From contig JAYKXP010000001.1 of NCBI GenBank assembly GCA_037176845.1, forward strand, positions 1 through 64,000: a stretch of DNA of 64,000 bases, read 5' to 3'. Position 1 is the first letter of the stretch. The number at the start of each line of letters is the position of its first letter. Under the pieces are notes generated by a model that searched no databases, was not told where the DNA came from, and was given only the letters and a program-made list of their open reading frames with translations. Positions 11,294-23,356 of this stretch are shown one piece after another. The DNA comes from Paramarasmius palmivorus (lineage: Eukaryota; Basidiomycota; Agaricomycetes; Agaricales; Marasmiaceae). The position numbers were made by a program, and so were the translations under genes.

Positions 11294-14200
11294 ATGAGGG
11301 CTCAATCTTCTTATACAGAACCGTTGGACCACGAGCTTGTAGTAATCGACAACGACGACGACGATAAAGTGAACGATACGAAAACAGCCTTGGGCCAGCT
11401 AGACGCTATTCTTCAGGATAAAGATGAATATCTGAATCTGGTTTCTCAACAAGGGGAACTTGCACAGTCACTTCTGGATCTACTACAGTCGGTGAGCAGC
11501 CCTGTCTCCGCCTTTTCGATACCTAACTTAATCGTTCAAGCTTTCGAACACCCCACAAACATCTCCTCAATTTCGGTCGGCGATTCTGAAAGCAATTCTA
11601 AGGCTTTCTCGACAGTCGAATCTCTACCCTCAGTGCCTGACGATAGAGAATGTTAGACAGCTCGGGGAACACCCAGTAGCTTCGGGAGGATTTGGGGAGA
11701 TTTGGATGGGTACCATCGAGGGGTCAGAGGATGTCGTGTGCTTGAAAGTGGTAAAGCTATACCAGAAGTCAGATATCGAAAAGGTTCTCAAAGTGCGTAC
11801 ACATGCTGAAGACCTTCGGAGCTGTACTGATTGTATCTTTCATTCATAGAACTTCTTGCGGGAAGCAATTGTTTGGCGACAACTCGAACACCCTAATGTC
11901 CTTCCATTTCTTGGACTATACTTTCTCAATGCAAGGCAGCAGCGGCTGTGTCTTATCTCGCCTTGGATGGAAAACGGGAATCTGGTTCAGTTTCTGGAGC
12001 GAACACCGCGTTCAGATGTGAATCATCGACAATTAGTATGTACCTATGGATCTGGCAGGCACCCGTGCTGTTTACTGACGCGATGCAGGCGTGGGACGTT
12101 GCGAGTGGTCTTCAATACCTACACCGAATGAAGATTATACACGCGGATCTCAAAGGAGTGAGCCTCAACACCTATAACAAGTGTCCAAACGCTCACTGCT
12201 GAGCAAGGCCAACATTTTGATGACAAACTCTGGGAGAGCAACCATCGGTGATTTCGGCCTCTCTTACGTCGCAGAAGGTGAAATCCTGAGAATGACTTCC
12301 ACAAGTGCGTTCTCGGGCGGAACGCCTCGATGGCTAGCTCCCGAGCTGCTAAGCCCCTCATCGCGACCATCCTATAAGAGCGATATATACGCTTTTGGCT
12401 GCGTATGCTATGAGGTGTGTTGGCTGCGCCATTCCATCACAAGTAATCTCACGAGAAGGCTAGATATACACCGGGCTTCGTCCATTCCACGATCTCCTTT
12501 ACGATGCTGCCGTATTGCTACAAATTATGCAAGGAAATCGTCCATCTCGGCCTCAGGATCTGCCAGAGTTGGACGATGATGTGTGGGCGCTTATTCAACG
12601 ATGTTGGGCAGCGGAACCTACTTCTCGACCCGATATTGAAGAGATTCGGAGCCGACTTGATGCGCTATTTGGAGCCGTGGAACCTGCACCTCCATGGGAG
12701 CTGACTGTTATGAAACACATATGGATGAATATTCAGGGCGTTGAAATGGTATTCCACAGTCCGGAGATCACCACTTTCCTGTCTCAGTCTCACGAGAGGC
12801 TTCGGACAAGGTGAGGATCTGTACCTCTAAAAAGAACCTCTATTGACATATACCCAAGAAGTGAATCCAAGGAGGTGATTGTTAAACACGTATTGACAAG
12901 GAATCATGTTTATTCTCGATATCTTAGGATACCGCCCCCGCCACGTTCACCGTCAGCGAGAAACTTCTGCTTTGGCAGCGTTCACAGCTTCCTGTCAAAC
13001 CGGATGACTGGACTGCCATTATCGACCCTGTAGCATTAATGAAGCTAAACCGACCTGAAAGGGACAGGCAGAGGTACACTCGTTCGCCACTTACGTCCTT
13101 TTCGAGTCTCACAGCCTTCCAGAATAATATTCGAATTGATCGAAAGCGAAATGGGTTTTGTCGAGAATTTAGAGAATATCATTTCGGTACGCAATCTCCT
13201 GTGTATTCTCCTTACCAATCCTTACCTTGAAACTCCAGATGTACATGAAACCCCTCCAAACCAGTGAAACAATCATACCTAGCGACAAACACGAATGGTT
13301 CTTGTCCACTGTATTTTCAGATCTCTCTGAGATTGTCTCCGGCCACCGGGAGTTCCTGTCATCTTTACACCATTTGCAGAGGGAAGATTATCCTGCTATT
13401 CGAAGCATCGTGGCACCCATGGAGAGGATGATAGCTGACTTATATTACGCGTATCTACGCTATCTACCGAACCTTGTCCTCGCGGAATACACCACCGTCA
13501 CAGAGAAGGAAACGAATGCCGAATTACGAAGATTCTTTAAGGTTTGTGAGCCCTCGATGTTATATGGCCCTAGCAATGATATCTTGTCCACAGGGACGTA
13601 CAGACCTCTTTATACACCTGTTGAATCTACCAAAGATGCGCGTCGCGGACTATGAAACTCTATTGCACAAGATCCTTAGCGCCACTCCTTCTGGCCACGA
13701 CGATCTGACTGCCATACCACGGGTGTTGCAGTCGCTAAAAAATCTTGCATTCGATATGGAGCCTTCCATTAGGACAGGCCACCAACAGGTGGAGGCCCGA
13801 CGTTTAATCACACAAATCATCTTCAAACCGAACGAATATGTGGTACGTGGCTGGGCTCTGAACCACTGGCTCGTGGCCATAACCTCTCGTCTTTCATCAG
13901 GACCTAGACTTGCGACACGAACACCGAATACTGAAACACAGAGGTGTGCTATTTCGCAAGCCACAGGAAGGCTCCCATTGGAAAGACTGGAACGAGCTTC
14001 ACGTGTTCTTGTTCGATCACTACTGTAAGCCGTTCCAATCCAGATCATCCACGAGCTATTCTCACTTATGGTAGTGGTCATGACACAAGAGAAAGAGAGG
14101 GATGGACAAAGGAGTTACATAGTACATGGCAAGGTGAGGTATCTTTACGTTTAGTCACTGTCGCCTTGTTGAGAACGAGACATTTTCACTCCAGCCAGTT

Positions 14201-15855
14201 CCCATTGAACTCTTGTCCCTGCTAAACTTTGACGGGCTCCCGATCGCCAGGACATCTTCGTTCGACAGCGTATCTACCACTAACACCACTCATTTCTACC
14301 CTTTCTCTGTTCAGCACGTAGGCCGCTCGAGAAAGAGGATGTTTTTCTTCACAGATTCCGAAGATGCACGAACACAGTGGAGAGAAAGGCTAGAAACTGC
14401 CATATCTCAAAGGAATATCGTTCAGGTATTCGACCTGAAGCCAATGAACACCGATACTTTCTGGTTTCAGTCGATTCCTCAATCCAAGATACCGATATCT
14501 TCACATAGTGCCATGACTGGAAGAATCGCCTGCTCCGTGGTATTTCGTATGTCTCCTTTCAATGGCGCTCGTCGCGACAATATTTACAATTCGATAGATC
14601 TTGATAAGCGCCGGTTCATGATAGTTGGGTGCTTTGAAGGCGTATGGATGGGCCTGGCCAGTAAACCGGCAGGTATTTTCTTACATTCACCTACGCTTGA
14701 GACGCGTCGTTGACACTGGCTGTAGGCTTCAAGCGCGTCCTGACTTGCAGAAATGTCAAGCAGTGTGCGGTGATTGAAGAATTAGACTTGTTGCTTGTCC
14801 TGGCAGAAAATGTAAGCTCCTCCGGTGATATTGCCAAGTTCCAAGTTTGACGCAAACTGGTTTCAGACGCTATTCGGATACAAGATCCGCGACCTATGGG
14901 ATAGCTCCACGTCTCCTGACTTGCCGCGATATAAATTGCGGAATACTTCAGTTCAATACTTTAGGCTTGGAACGATTACCGGAGGCCCAGTCGTGATTGT
15001 CATGGGAAGAAAGGGTGTGAGTCCTCGTTAACTTGAATTTCGCTATGTCAGTCTTTTCGGAGCTCATTTTACGAAGCCAGAAAATTCATTCACTATACTT
15101 CGGCCTGTGGCCGAAAATATCGGTCGCAAAAGCCACGGTGATTGGTTCACAGCAGTCAACATCAACAATTTTAGCGTCGGCACGGATTCGTCTGGATTGG
15201 ATATCATTGGGAAGAGTGTTTGTGCCGTCGCGATACGAACAGGCTTTGAGCTTGTTGACCTCGACGAGTACGATTCATTGCCCCTCTCGACGTCTGGTTA
15301 CTGATACCTTTCAGTCCTTCTAGCAAGCGCAGGAATCTCCCAACGCTGGATGATTCAGTCCGTTCCATTTCGATAGCGAAACGGATGGAAGCGTGCAACA
15401 AGCTTCGGGTTTTCGAGTTGGAGTTACCGAAGAATGAACTTTTACTTTGTTTTGATCGTCAGTTCCTACTCCTGTCGATATATAGCTTGCTAAGGTTGCA
15501 CCTAGATTTTGGAATTTTCACTGACCCGGATGGCCTGCCCAGCCGCGGGGATGCAAGCATAGTCGAATGGGAAGGCAATGCCGAGAAAGCGGTTTTGCAT
15601 TTTCCGTTCATTCTGCTCTTCAGCACGGGTTTCGTTGAGGTGCGGGATGTATGCAACGGCAGTCTCACTCAGGTTATTGCCAGGGACGAAGTCCAATGCA
15701 TATCAGATGATTCAGTCGTTCCTGACCCTGCAACTCCTACTCAAAGGAATCCCATTCAAGTCGCCAACAATGTTTTTGAGCCTGCGAGCGGAATTAGACC
15801 TGCACGAATCACACAACATATCTACGAACTTGTCCCGTATTATAGCGAACTGTAA
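11294..15855 (+). CDS. TKL-type protein kinase fused to DH, PH and CNH domains (copy B)
   Basis: A single multi-exon frame gives about 1,150-1,200 residues. Residues 1-110 are a helical leader. The kinase domain spans about 115-375: glycine loop GEHPVASGGFGEIW, lysine in VVCLKVVKLY, REAIVWRQLEHPNVLPFLG, catalytic loop HADLKGANIL, DFG in IGDFGLSYV, WLAPELL, and the C lobe ending ERCW-like IQRCWAAEPTSRPDIEEI. All catalytic residues are present. The frame then continues through FLSQSHERLRTR, a 16-nt exon at 12859-12874 and an exon from 12928 (SEKLLLWQRSQLP) into a DH domain starting IIFELIESEMGFVENLENI (about 475-660), a PH domain (LHVFLFDHY to DSEDARTQWRERLE) and a CNH domain (MIVGCFEGVWMG to EVRDVCNGSLTQVI). 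DH helix CR3 is degenerate compared with copy C. It probably links a kinase to Rho1 signalling; whether the GEF is active is open. Confidence 0.85.
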
Positions 15856-16460
15856 TGCTTCGAACGGGCATCAAGTTGTAGTTTCATAGTCCATATATCC
15901 AGGTACACATAACACGAGGCAGTCCATGTATCACAGCTTATTATCGTGAGTAGAATATACGATGTATGTTCAATTATGTACTATAGTTCATGGTGCAACA
16001 TCCGTGCTTGCCCGGAAAAGAATCACTAAGTAATGACTCCCACCGCTGCCGACTTGATATCTCATCTCCAAGACTTGACCCCATGAGCTGACTGGTACTT
16101 TGATGTTCAGTGCCTTCATCACGTTGCCCGTGACCGTTGTTCGCATCGCAGCTTCACCGTCAACCCAACATACGTTCAACGTATGTTGTCTACTGGTACT
16201 AGCCCGTACGAGAAACCATTGAATTGGGCTCGTGCCAATGATACCATGAAGAAGTCGATGTGTGAAGTCGAAGCAGACGCATAACAATCTCGCCGACGTA
16301 AACTAGTCTCCTGTAAGCCGACTCAATCACTCGTACCTCGTTGGATAGAGACGTAAACCTTCAAACAGACTTTCATTCCAGTGCATATGTACGTATTACG
16401 AACGCCGATGACCCTAGTAAATGGTACTTTAATCAATGAACACACGATGTCTACTACCTT
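15856..16460. other. Intergenic between convergent genes, with a perfect palindrome
   Basis: No gene firmly supported. A 99-codon minus-strand open frame (15988-16287) has no recognisable domain. It covers a perfect 11-bp inverted repeat at 16166-16188. Confidence 0.4.
16166..16188. repeat. Perfect 11-bp inverted repeat, 1-nt centre
   Basis: The left arm CAACATACGTT (16166-16176) and the right arm AACGTATGTTG (16178-16188) are exact reverse complements around a single C. It could form a hairpin or be a dimeric factor-binding site. It lies between the convergent copy B and KH-protein genes. Confidence 0.85.
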
Positions 16461-18024
16461 TTAACTGGGAGGAGGTGGAGGAGGAGGAGCTTGCTGTGGT
16501 GGTTGGGGTGGGGCTGACCCATCACCACTTGGATCGTATCCTTGCCCAGCGTAATATTGGGCATATTGTTGTTGCTGAGTGGCTATCCATTCCTTAAATT
16601 GAGGACTGTTGACGTCGTATCCATAAGCAGCCCTGTGAGGTATCGCAAATTAGCTACCAATGGTCGTAGATAAATGGATCTGAACACACCAGTATTGAGC
16701 ATAAGCCTCGGCACTATTGGGGTCAGGCGCCCCTGACTGGGGCGGTTGACCATCCGGAGGTGGTGGTGGTTGTTCGCCACCTGGCGGAGGAGGAGGCGGC
16801 GCGCCAGAAGGGGGAGGGGGAGCATAACCCTATAATGGCATTAGTACAACAAAGATTAGCGTCACGAGTCACTCTTCCAATCAGTATGGCACTTGTGATA
16901 AGCAGCAAACAAGTAAGGAGAAAGAAGAAAGACCAAGGTACCAAGTTCATCTAAAAAGGTGAGTAGTAATAGACGTACCGCCATTGCACTGTATGCAGCG
17001 TATTGTGCTTGAGCTTGATGTAGTTCCATCTGCTGTTGTTGAACAACGACCGCCATCTTTGCATGCTCTGCTCTAACTACGAGTAGAAGGTCTTCAGTAA
17101 GCACTTTGGCGCGGGCGACTTGGCTTTCTTCGGGCCCACTGGATACAGGTGTGAGGACAAATTGGCGACAAGGTGCTCGACAGACTCACGTTATGTGTAT
17201 ATACAATGGCTCGTCGCTTTCCCGGCCGGTCTCTTGATCGATGAAGCCAGATCCGATCCCCTTGATTTGAACACGAGTGCCTGTTTCTTGCTGAATGTAC
17301 TTGACGAAAGAGCCCTATATGACGGTAAGCGCAGTATGACTGCCAAACAGGACCAGACTTACGCTAGGTCCAACAACCTTCGCTCTGACGTTGAAGTTTC
17401 GGATAGATTCTAATCCAACAGGTAATTTTTCCTCGGGCCATTTTCGCTAGATATCATGGTGAGTACGACGCGTCATTGCAACACGAAAATATGAACGGAC
17501 TCTTTCACGCAACCTGTCCTTCTTGTCCTCCACTAAAGACCCCATATCGATCGACATAAGCTCTTTGACCTTGTCAATAGCCCTCTGCAGACTTTCCTTC
17601 GTGTTGGCCATGATGTGTAAATACAGGGGTGGGTCCTTCTCTGTAGCTTTACTTCTATCCGGGTACCAAACGCCCTTGGTGCTAACAGACGCTCCAGTTT
17701 CGTCATGAATCTGGATATGACTGGTTAGTAAACGGAAGTTCATAGCACGACAGGACAGCATACCTCCTGCTGAGTAGAAGACTTGGTCAGCAAATAACGA
17801 TTCCTGACATCGTTAATATCAATGTCGTGAGTATATTCTGCATCGTGAGGGTCCCGCATCGCACCGCCGAGTGGTCCTCCTCCTGCAAACTGTGCTGCAA
17901 TCTTGGCTGCAATGGCAGCAGCAGCGGCTGCTGCGTCCGAGGCTGACTTTCCATCGTCACCCTTGCTTGACGGTCCGCCCTCGTCATTTCCTGGGCCAGG
18001 CTGATCCCATTTTCGTTTTGACAT
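16461..18024 (-). CDS. KH-domain RNA-binding protein, KHDC4 (BLOM7)-like
   Basis: The start at 18024 gives MSKRKWDQPGPGND, and the stop is at 16461, giving about 420 residues. An alanine-rich segment is followed by DAEYTHDIDINDVRNRYLLT, then IHDETGASVSTKGVWYPDR, a KH-like repeat ending IDKVKELMS, and RRKWPEEKLPVGLESIRNFNVRAKVVGPSGSFVKYIQQETGTRVQIKGIGSGF, where GPSG is the KH GXXG loop. These blocks match KHDC4, an RNA-binding protein associated with splicing. The tail is rich in Q, Y, G and P (AQYYAGQGYDP, proline runs). At least five introns interrupt the gene. The nucleus is the expected location. It is convergent with copy B and divergent from the ZNF511-like gene, with 152 bp between starts. 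Confidence 0.85.
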
Positions 18025-18176
18025 GGTCGTGGAAGATGGTGGTTGATTCCGAAAATTTCGAGTCACACACTGTCACGGCTACCTCATCATGCGCGAAAGA
18101 GTAAAAAAGGCACCCAAACTCCTTTCACAATCTCAACAATGCTGGAAACAGCACCTTTCTTCTGACCTTCATCCTG
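18025..18176. promoter_or_regulatory. Shared divergent promoter region
   Basis: These 152 bp separate the start codons of the KH-protein gene (-) and the zinc-finger gene (+). A short upstream ATG at 18089 opens another frame that overlaps the zinc-finger start. No clear core element is seen. Confidence 0.4.
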
Positions 18177-19372
18177 ATGGCTTTCAAGAGGCCAAGACAT
18201 CCCTCAGAGTCGTCTTCGGACTCATCTTTGTCGCCTTCAGCGTCGCCAACACCCAAAGCATCGAGAACTGTACCATCGAACAATCAATCTGTGCACCAGC
18301 TTCAATGCACCTTACCGCCAACATGTAACCAAGTACCAACATTTATTGCAAATGCTAAAGATCTGGAGTCACACTATGCTACCTATCACGCCCATGTCTG
18401 CGAACAAAGAGATTGTGGTCGTGTCTTTCCAGATGCCAGGTTCCTAGAATTGGTGAGTGGCTATTCTCTGTTTTCGTCAGTAATAGTGCGCTGATGACGT
18501 TGAAAGCACCAAACAGAATGCCACGATCCTCTTGCTGCAGTAAGGAAGGAGAGAGGAGAGAAAATAGTGTGTCGTTTTCTACTACTACCGCACCGTCGAT
18601 TCGTTACTGACTTTCTGTTATTCAGTTTGCATGCTTCCTGCCTCTATGTTCCAAATCATTTTCAAATCCTAAAGCACGGAGACTACATCTAATACAAGTA
18701 CACTCATATCCGAAAGAATATTTCTTCGCCGTCACCAACAAAGGCGTAGGCGGATTATTACAGAAATGGGGAGAAGGGGCGAGTATGATCAGAGGACAAT
18801 GGAAGAAACGGGACGAGAATTCAGATGTAGACGAAGATGCCAGTACTAGCGAGACTGTGGATGACGCCAACGACGGAAACGAAACAGACCATACCGAACG
18901 TCAATCGGCCACCGCGTCACATACCTCGAAGAGACCAACACGCCGCAAGGTCAATTTCGCCCCAGAGACGAGATCAGAGACCAACAGGAACACGCATAAG
19001 GAGGATGCTGACATGGCCGACCAGCTTGCCGAGTCAATGACTTCCTTGTCACTAGTACCAGGTTCAGTCAGGTTCGGCCGTGGAGCAGCTAAAGGTGGCT
19101 TTGTACACGCTCCGGCGCATCAGAGTACAGAGACTCGGGGAAGAGGAAGAGGCATTAGAGGTGGAAGATCCAGGGGCTTGGGATATCATCCGCAGGCAGT
19201 AGAGCCAAGCGAAAGAATGGAAGTGGAACCATATCAGAATACAAACGTAGGGCGCGGTGGGTATCGAGACACCTTCTCGACAGGTGGCATGACTCCCGGA
19301 AGAGGTGGGATTCCTTCTCGGAGAGGCGCGGGATGGTCTCGAGGCCGGGGTCGGGGTCGAGGAGGCATTTAG
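18177..19372 (+). CDS. C2H2 zinc-finger protein, ZNF511-like
   Basis: Three exons (18177-18452, 18507-18566, 18626-19372) give 360 residues. After an S/P-rich leader come C2H2 units. One runs through CTLPPTC, LESHYATYHAHVCEQRDCGRVFPDARFLELHQTECH across the first join; another is FACFLPLCSKSFSNPKARRLHLIQVH. They are followed by the family-typical YPKEYFFAVTNKGVGGLLQKWG. The remainder is acidic, then rich in RG/GR repeats (TRGRGRGIRGGRSRG, near the C-terminus SRGRGRGRGGI), as in RGG RNA-binding tails. Family members are nuclear, and the exact role in fungi is unclear. The finger cysteines and histidines are complete, so it should bind zinc. Confidence 0.85.
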
Positions 19373-19614
19373 GAACCTAAGTACCGCTTTGTCTAGGACA
19401 CATGACACTGCTGAATTCAGTCTAGTTTCAATGTGACTACGATTCGCCACTGCTCGAGCGGTTAATCTTAGCCTTAGCAGCGCGGGAAGGCTTGCTTGGG
19501 AGACACCAGCACACCACCTTATAGTAAAGTATTGCAGTATGTGTGATGTCATGGGCTTGGTACTACCAGGATAAAAGGGAGTTGAACAGGTTAACTCCAG
19601 CTCGCACAATCCTC

Positions 19615-19989
19615 ATGACGAACCAACCAGTAACTGACAAGACGGGTCGTAAAATTGTTGAAGGTGACACTGTAATGACCCGGATACGAGGCAGGGAACG
19701 CGAAGGGCAGGTGGGTGTCGAAGTTCTGGTCGCTATCATTAACAACTGGGTTTGACCTCCCGGCTTTGTCAGGTAGAAGAGATAGTGGTGACACAGACTC
19801 AAGCTCAAGAAAAGGGCGTGAAGAATCCCCCGAAGGTAGATCTTACATTCTGGTTTGCAGCCCCGTGAGTAATGCTGAAAAATATTGACGGTCGTTCAAA
19901 AAATGAAGGTGCACTTCACAGACCAACATGGTCATGACGTGGCTCACAAGCCACAGACACTGAACGTACTGGAGGATAGAAAACTGTAG
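19615..19989 (+). CDS. Small Tudor-like protein (hypervirulence-associated TUDOR / DUF2945-type)
   Basis: Exons 19615-19710, 19773-19835 and 19909-19989 splice to 79 residues: MTNQPVTDKTGRKIVEGDTV, IRGREREGQVEEIVVTQ, EKGVKNPPKVHFTDQHGHDV and AHKPQTLNVLEDRKL. The whole protein is one small beta-barrel of the Tudor-like DUF2945 family, common in fungi and bacteria and often near stress genes. Its biochemical role is unknown. Each intron has GT..AG ends and the three exons stay in phase, which supports the model although no single exon looks like a gene. An upstream in-frame ATG at 19543 is possible, but the family starts at about the chosen position. Confidence 0.8.
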
Positions 19990-20486
19990 TCCGAGTCTTT
20001 AACTTGTTAATGTACCATACTATTTCGGCGTTGTCGGCGAAGGGCTTGTGATGGCATTTTTCCCACACTGTCACTTCCTCCTTTCCTCGATGTTCATCGC
20101 AACTAAATGATGTTCTACTACACTCGCTTCGCTTTGTGATAAGCCAGCCGAAGTGTTATCAAGGACGATGTATCGCCCTTTTATAGCATGTCAAGTCAAG
20201 TGTGCGAATGTCTCGGCGATCTGGTACACCCTGATTTGGCCCCTCGCAACGAAAGACTCGGAAAGAGGGACACCAGAGGACATACAATCAGCTGGAGTGC
20301 ATATCTGGTCCCAAAGAAATCTCAACACTAAAAGTTCTCAAGATACGTCAGACCGTCTCTGTCAATCAACTGGGAAAGGAATGGCTGAGTGCGGCAGAAG
20401 ATTGGTTAATCAGGTGGTTCAGGTGAGAGGGTTCGGCTTATAGATCGAGCAGCAGTGACTAAATCGTCCTTTTCTTAGACATTTCC
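19990..20486. other. Intergenic; promoter of the acyl-CoA ligase
   Basis: A 96-codon plus-strand open frame (20153-20443) has no recognisable domain and no clear splicing into the ligase. Nothing else is seen. Confidence 0.4.
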
Positions 20487-23356
20487 ATGACTATCTTTCA
20501 GAACGAAGAGCCTCTTCCTCCTAGTCCCTATAATCTGTCCATTACTCAGTTTTTTCTCGACTTTCCTAAATATCACCGACAAGACACAACTTGTCTGATA
20601 GAAGATGCTACAGGACGGCGTATATCGTTATTGGAGGTGCACTTGCTCCCTTTATCCCTGGTTTGCGACAGCATCTTCTGACCATTCAGATTAGGTTCGC
20701 AAACGGACTGATGCCCTTGCAAACGGTTTAGTCTCGCAATTTGGCATTGGTATGTTCTCGACCGAATAACTAGACCCCGTCCTAACTCGGTATTACAGGT
20801 TTTGATGATGTAGGTATGTATCGCTCCTCAATGGGTATACTCACGCGCTGAGCCATTCCAGTCCTTGTTTTTGGTCGTAACCACATCGGTATGAGGAATT
20901 TCATGGACCAACTCTTCTCTTCGGGACTGAACGCTTTACCATAGACTACCCAATTGTCACTTGGGGAACCCTCAAGATCGGTGGAATCATCTCGTGCGTG
21001 TCGTGCATTCCGTTGACAAAGCCTCATGTCGATGACCCGATCCCACAGCGGAGCAAACCCAGAATTCACTTCTGATGAACTTGCTTATCAATTACGGTCC
21101 AGCAAAGCCACACTCATCGTAACGAGCTCTGAGGTGCTTAGTGTGGCTATTACAGCAGCCAAGCAAGTCGGTATCTCGACTGAACGGGTTGTCGTCTTCG
21201 AAGCTTCGAATGCGCAAGGGCACCAAACCATTGAAGATTTGGTGCAGATTGGGCTTCGGAACCCTGATGTTTTCGCAGAACCCAAGATTGACCCCAAGAC
21301 CAAGCTAGCTTTTCTTAGCTACTCGTCTGGTACGTATGCCTTTAGGCTTTAGCAAAACAGTTTACTCATCATAGAGTAGGAACTACGGGTAAGCCGAAGG
21401 TGAATAGATAGGGCTATCAACATGACATCACTTATATTTCTGTCAGGCGGTGGCGATACGACACATCTCCCTCATCGTGAATACGATACAACTGGCAGTG
21501 CATTGGAAAGTGGGCGAGAATTATACCACGTGGGATCAGCAACGATATAGACCTGGAGATGTAACGATCTTAGGTTGGTACCCAAAAGATGGTTATTATA
21601 ACTGAGCTGACTTCAAGAGTAGTATTACCTCTTTTCCGTGCGGTTTTCCTTTTCACATTCTGCTCAGTACTGCTGACGGCTGTCGGTCAGATGCCTATGG
21701 AATGATGAACAATGTATGTTCTGGCTTCACTCACTCGTGAGTCGCGAACGGCCTAACACAATTAACGCAGCTTCATTTTATGTTATATTCTGGGGTACGT
21801 GGCCGAATTTCATCCTGCTATTTGGCACTGAACGTGTCATCAGATTCCTGTGGTTGTCGTGGCCAAATATGACTTTGCTCGGATGCTCAAGAGCATCATG
21901 CAATATCGGGTGCAACATCTCATGTCAGAGACAGAGGGTCTTCCGTCTAGTCGTTAGCTAACTGGTCGAGGTTACAGGCTAGTTCCGCCACATGTGGTAC
22001 TTCTGTGTAAAGTGATCAATACTTCCCATTCTTAATCGCGAGTGGCTACTGATGTTTCAACTGTCTAGCATCCGGCAGTCAAAGATTACAACTTAAAGGA
22101 CGTTGTAAGGACAATACTGGTCGGAGCCGCACCTCTGTCAAAGGAGGTCAACGAGCGGATTTTTGAGCTTTTCCCAGACGTGCAAATCGGACAGGGATAC
22201 GGTAAGGGATCATTCGTTGATCTCGCGCTTTGACCAGTAACATCTCCGTTAGGTATGACAGAGATATCCACATCCGCTTCGGCGTGGTCTACCGATTATA
22301 AAAGAGGTGTACCTGGAGGTTGGTGCCATTCATGCATGTAAGGGGAAACCAATCATGAAGTCGTCCCCTTTCTCAAAAGGTGCTGGGAAACTACTGCCTG
22401 GAGTCCGCGGTGGGAGCTATTCCTAAATCGGCTTGCGTCAACGACTTATATAGTCGCAAATCAGCTCGTATTATAAGACCTGACGGATCCTTTGCGGGCT
22501 TCAATGAGCCAGGAGAGCTGATCCTCTACAGCCCCAGCAACTCACTACAGTATCATAACAACGAAGAAAGGTGAGAGCCTGGTTCACGAACGGTATTTAC
22601 TCAATGATATGTTGTCTACAGTACGAAGGAAACATTCATCGAAGGGTACGCGTCGTACTATTGATCAGAAACATCTCTGTCGCTGAGGCCAGATTTAGTT
22701 GGATCAAGACCGGAGACGAAGCTAAGATCGATGAAAACCTAGAGTTATTCATACTCGACAGAATAAAGGTTAGTGTAATAACCATCACTCAGATTTGGAC
22801 TAACAAGGCTACCTAATCAGGAGATAATGAAAGTTCGGGGTTTCCAAGTTGCACCTGCCGAGCTAGAGGGCTGCATCTTGGAAGTCGTCGATGTTGCTGG
22901 TGCGTTATATATCACGCCGAGTACATATCGCTGGTGCTTCATAGGCCTTCAATAGATGTGTGTGTCGTCGGGATCCCACACGATTATAGTTGAGTTTATC
23001 CCTTTTTCATTCCAAGGGCTTTTCTCTCAGATAGAAGCAGGCGGCGAAGTCCCAAAGGCATTCGTTGTGCCAACTGCTGATGCTATCAAGAGAATCAGGA
23101 ACGATAGCACCATCGCGGAGCAAATCAAGGCATCTATCATCAAGGTTCTGATGTATCTACTCGGACTCGCTTTCGCTTTGAGCTGATGTCGCTACGATCT
23201 TAGCACGTTGCAGACAACAAGGTTGGATACAAGAAGCTGGTTGGAGGTGTGGAGTTCGTTGATACAATCCCGAAAACTGCCAGTGGAAAGTTACTTCGCC
23301 GAGTGCTTCGCGACAGGGCCAAGGCAGAATATTTGGGAACGCGTGCTAAACTTTGA
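20487..23356 (+). CDS. 4-coumarate-CoA-ligase-like acyl-CoA ligase with peroxisomal signal
   Basis: This ANL-superfamily enzyme adenylates a carboxylate with ATP and makes its CoA thioester. About 15 short introns leave roughly 570 residues, normal for the family. Visible are DTTCLIEDATGRRISLLE, VRKRTDALANGL, GFDDVVLVFGRNH, DYPIVTWGTLKIGGIIS, NPEFTSDELAYQLRSSKA, the P-loop SYSSGTTGKPKAV, LPLFHAYGMMNN, VGAAPLSKEVNERIFELFP, GQGYGMTE, GKLLPGVRARIIRPDG, GEL, WIKTGDEAKIDENLELFILDR, KVRGFQVAPAELEG and KTASGKLLRR with the catalytic lysine. The C-terminus is AKL, a PTS1-type peroxisomal signal. Substrates of this class in fungi include phenylpropanoid and fatty acids; which one cannot be told. An alternative acceptor (CAAATCAG near 22465) is needed to keep frame at GVRARII. 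It is followed in the same orientation by rhamnonate dehydratase. Confidence 0.88.

Noticed and set aside
15988..16287. 99-codon minus-strand frame downstream of copy B
   Set aside because: No recognisable domain, no clear exon partners, and it covers the palindrome; not enough to call a gene.
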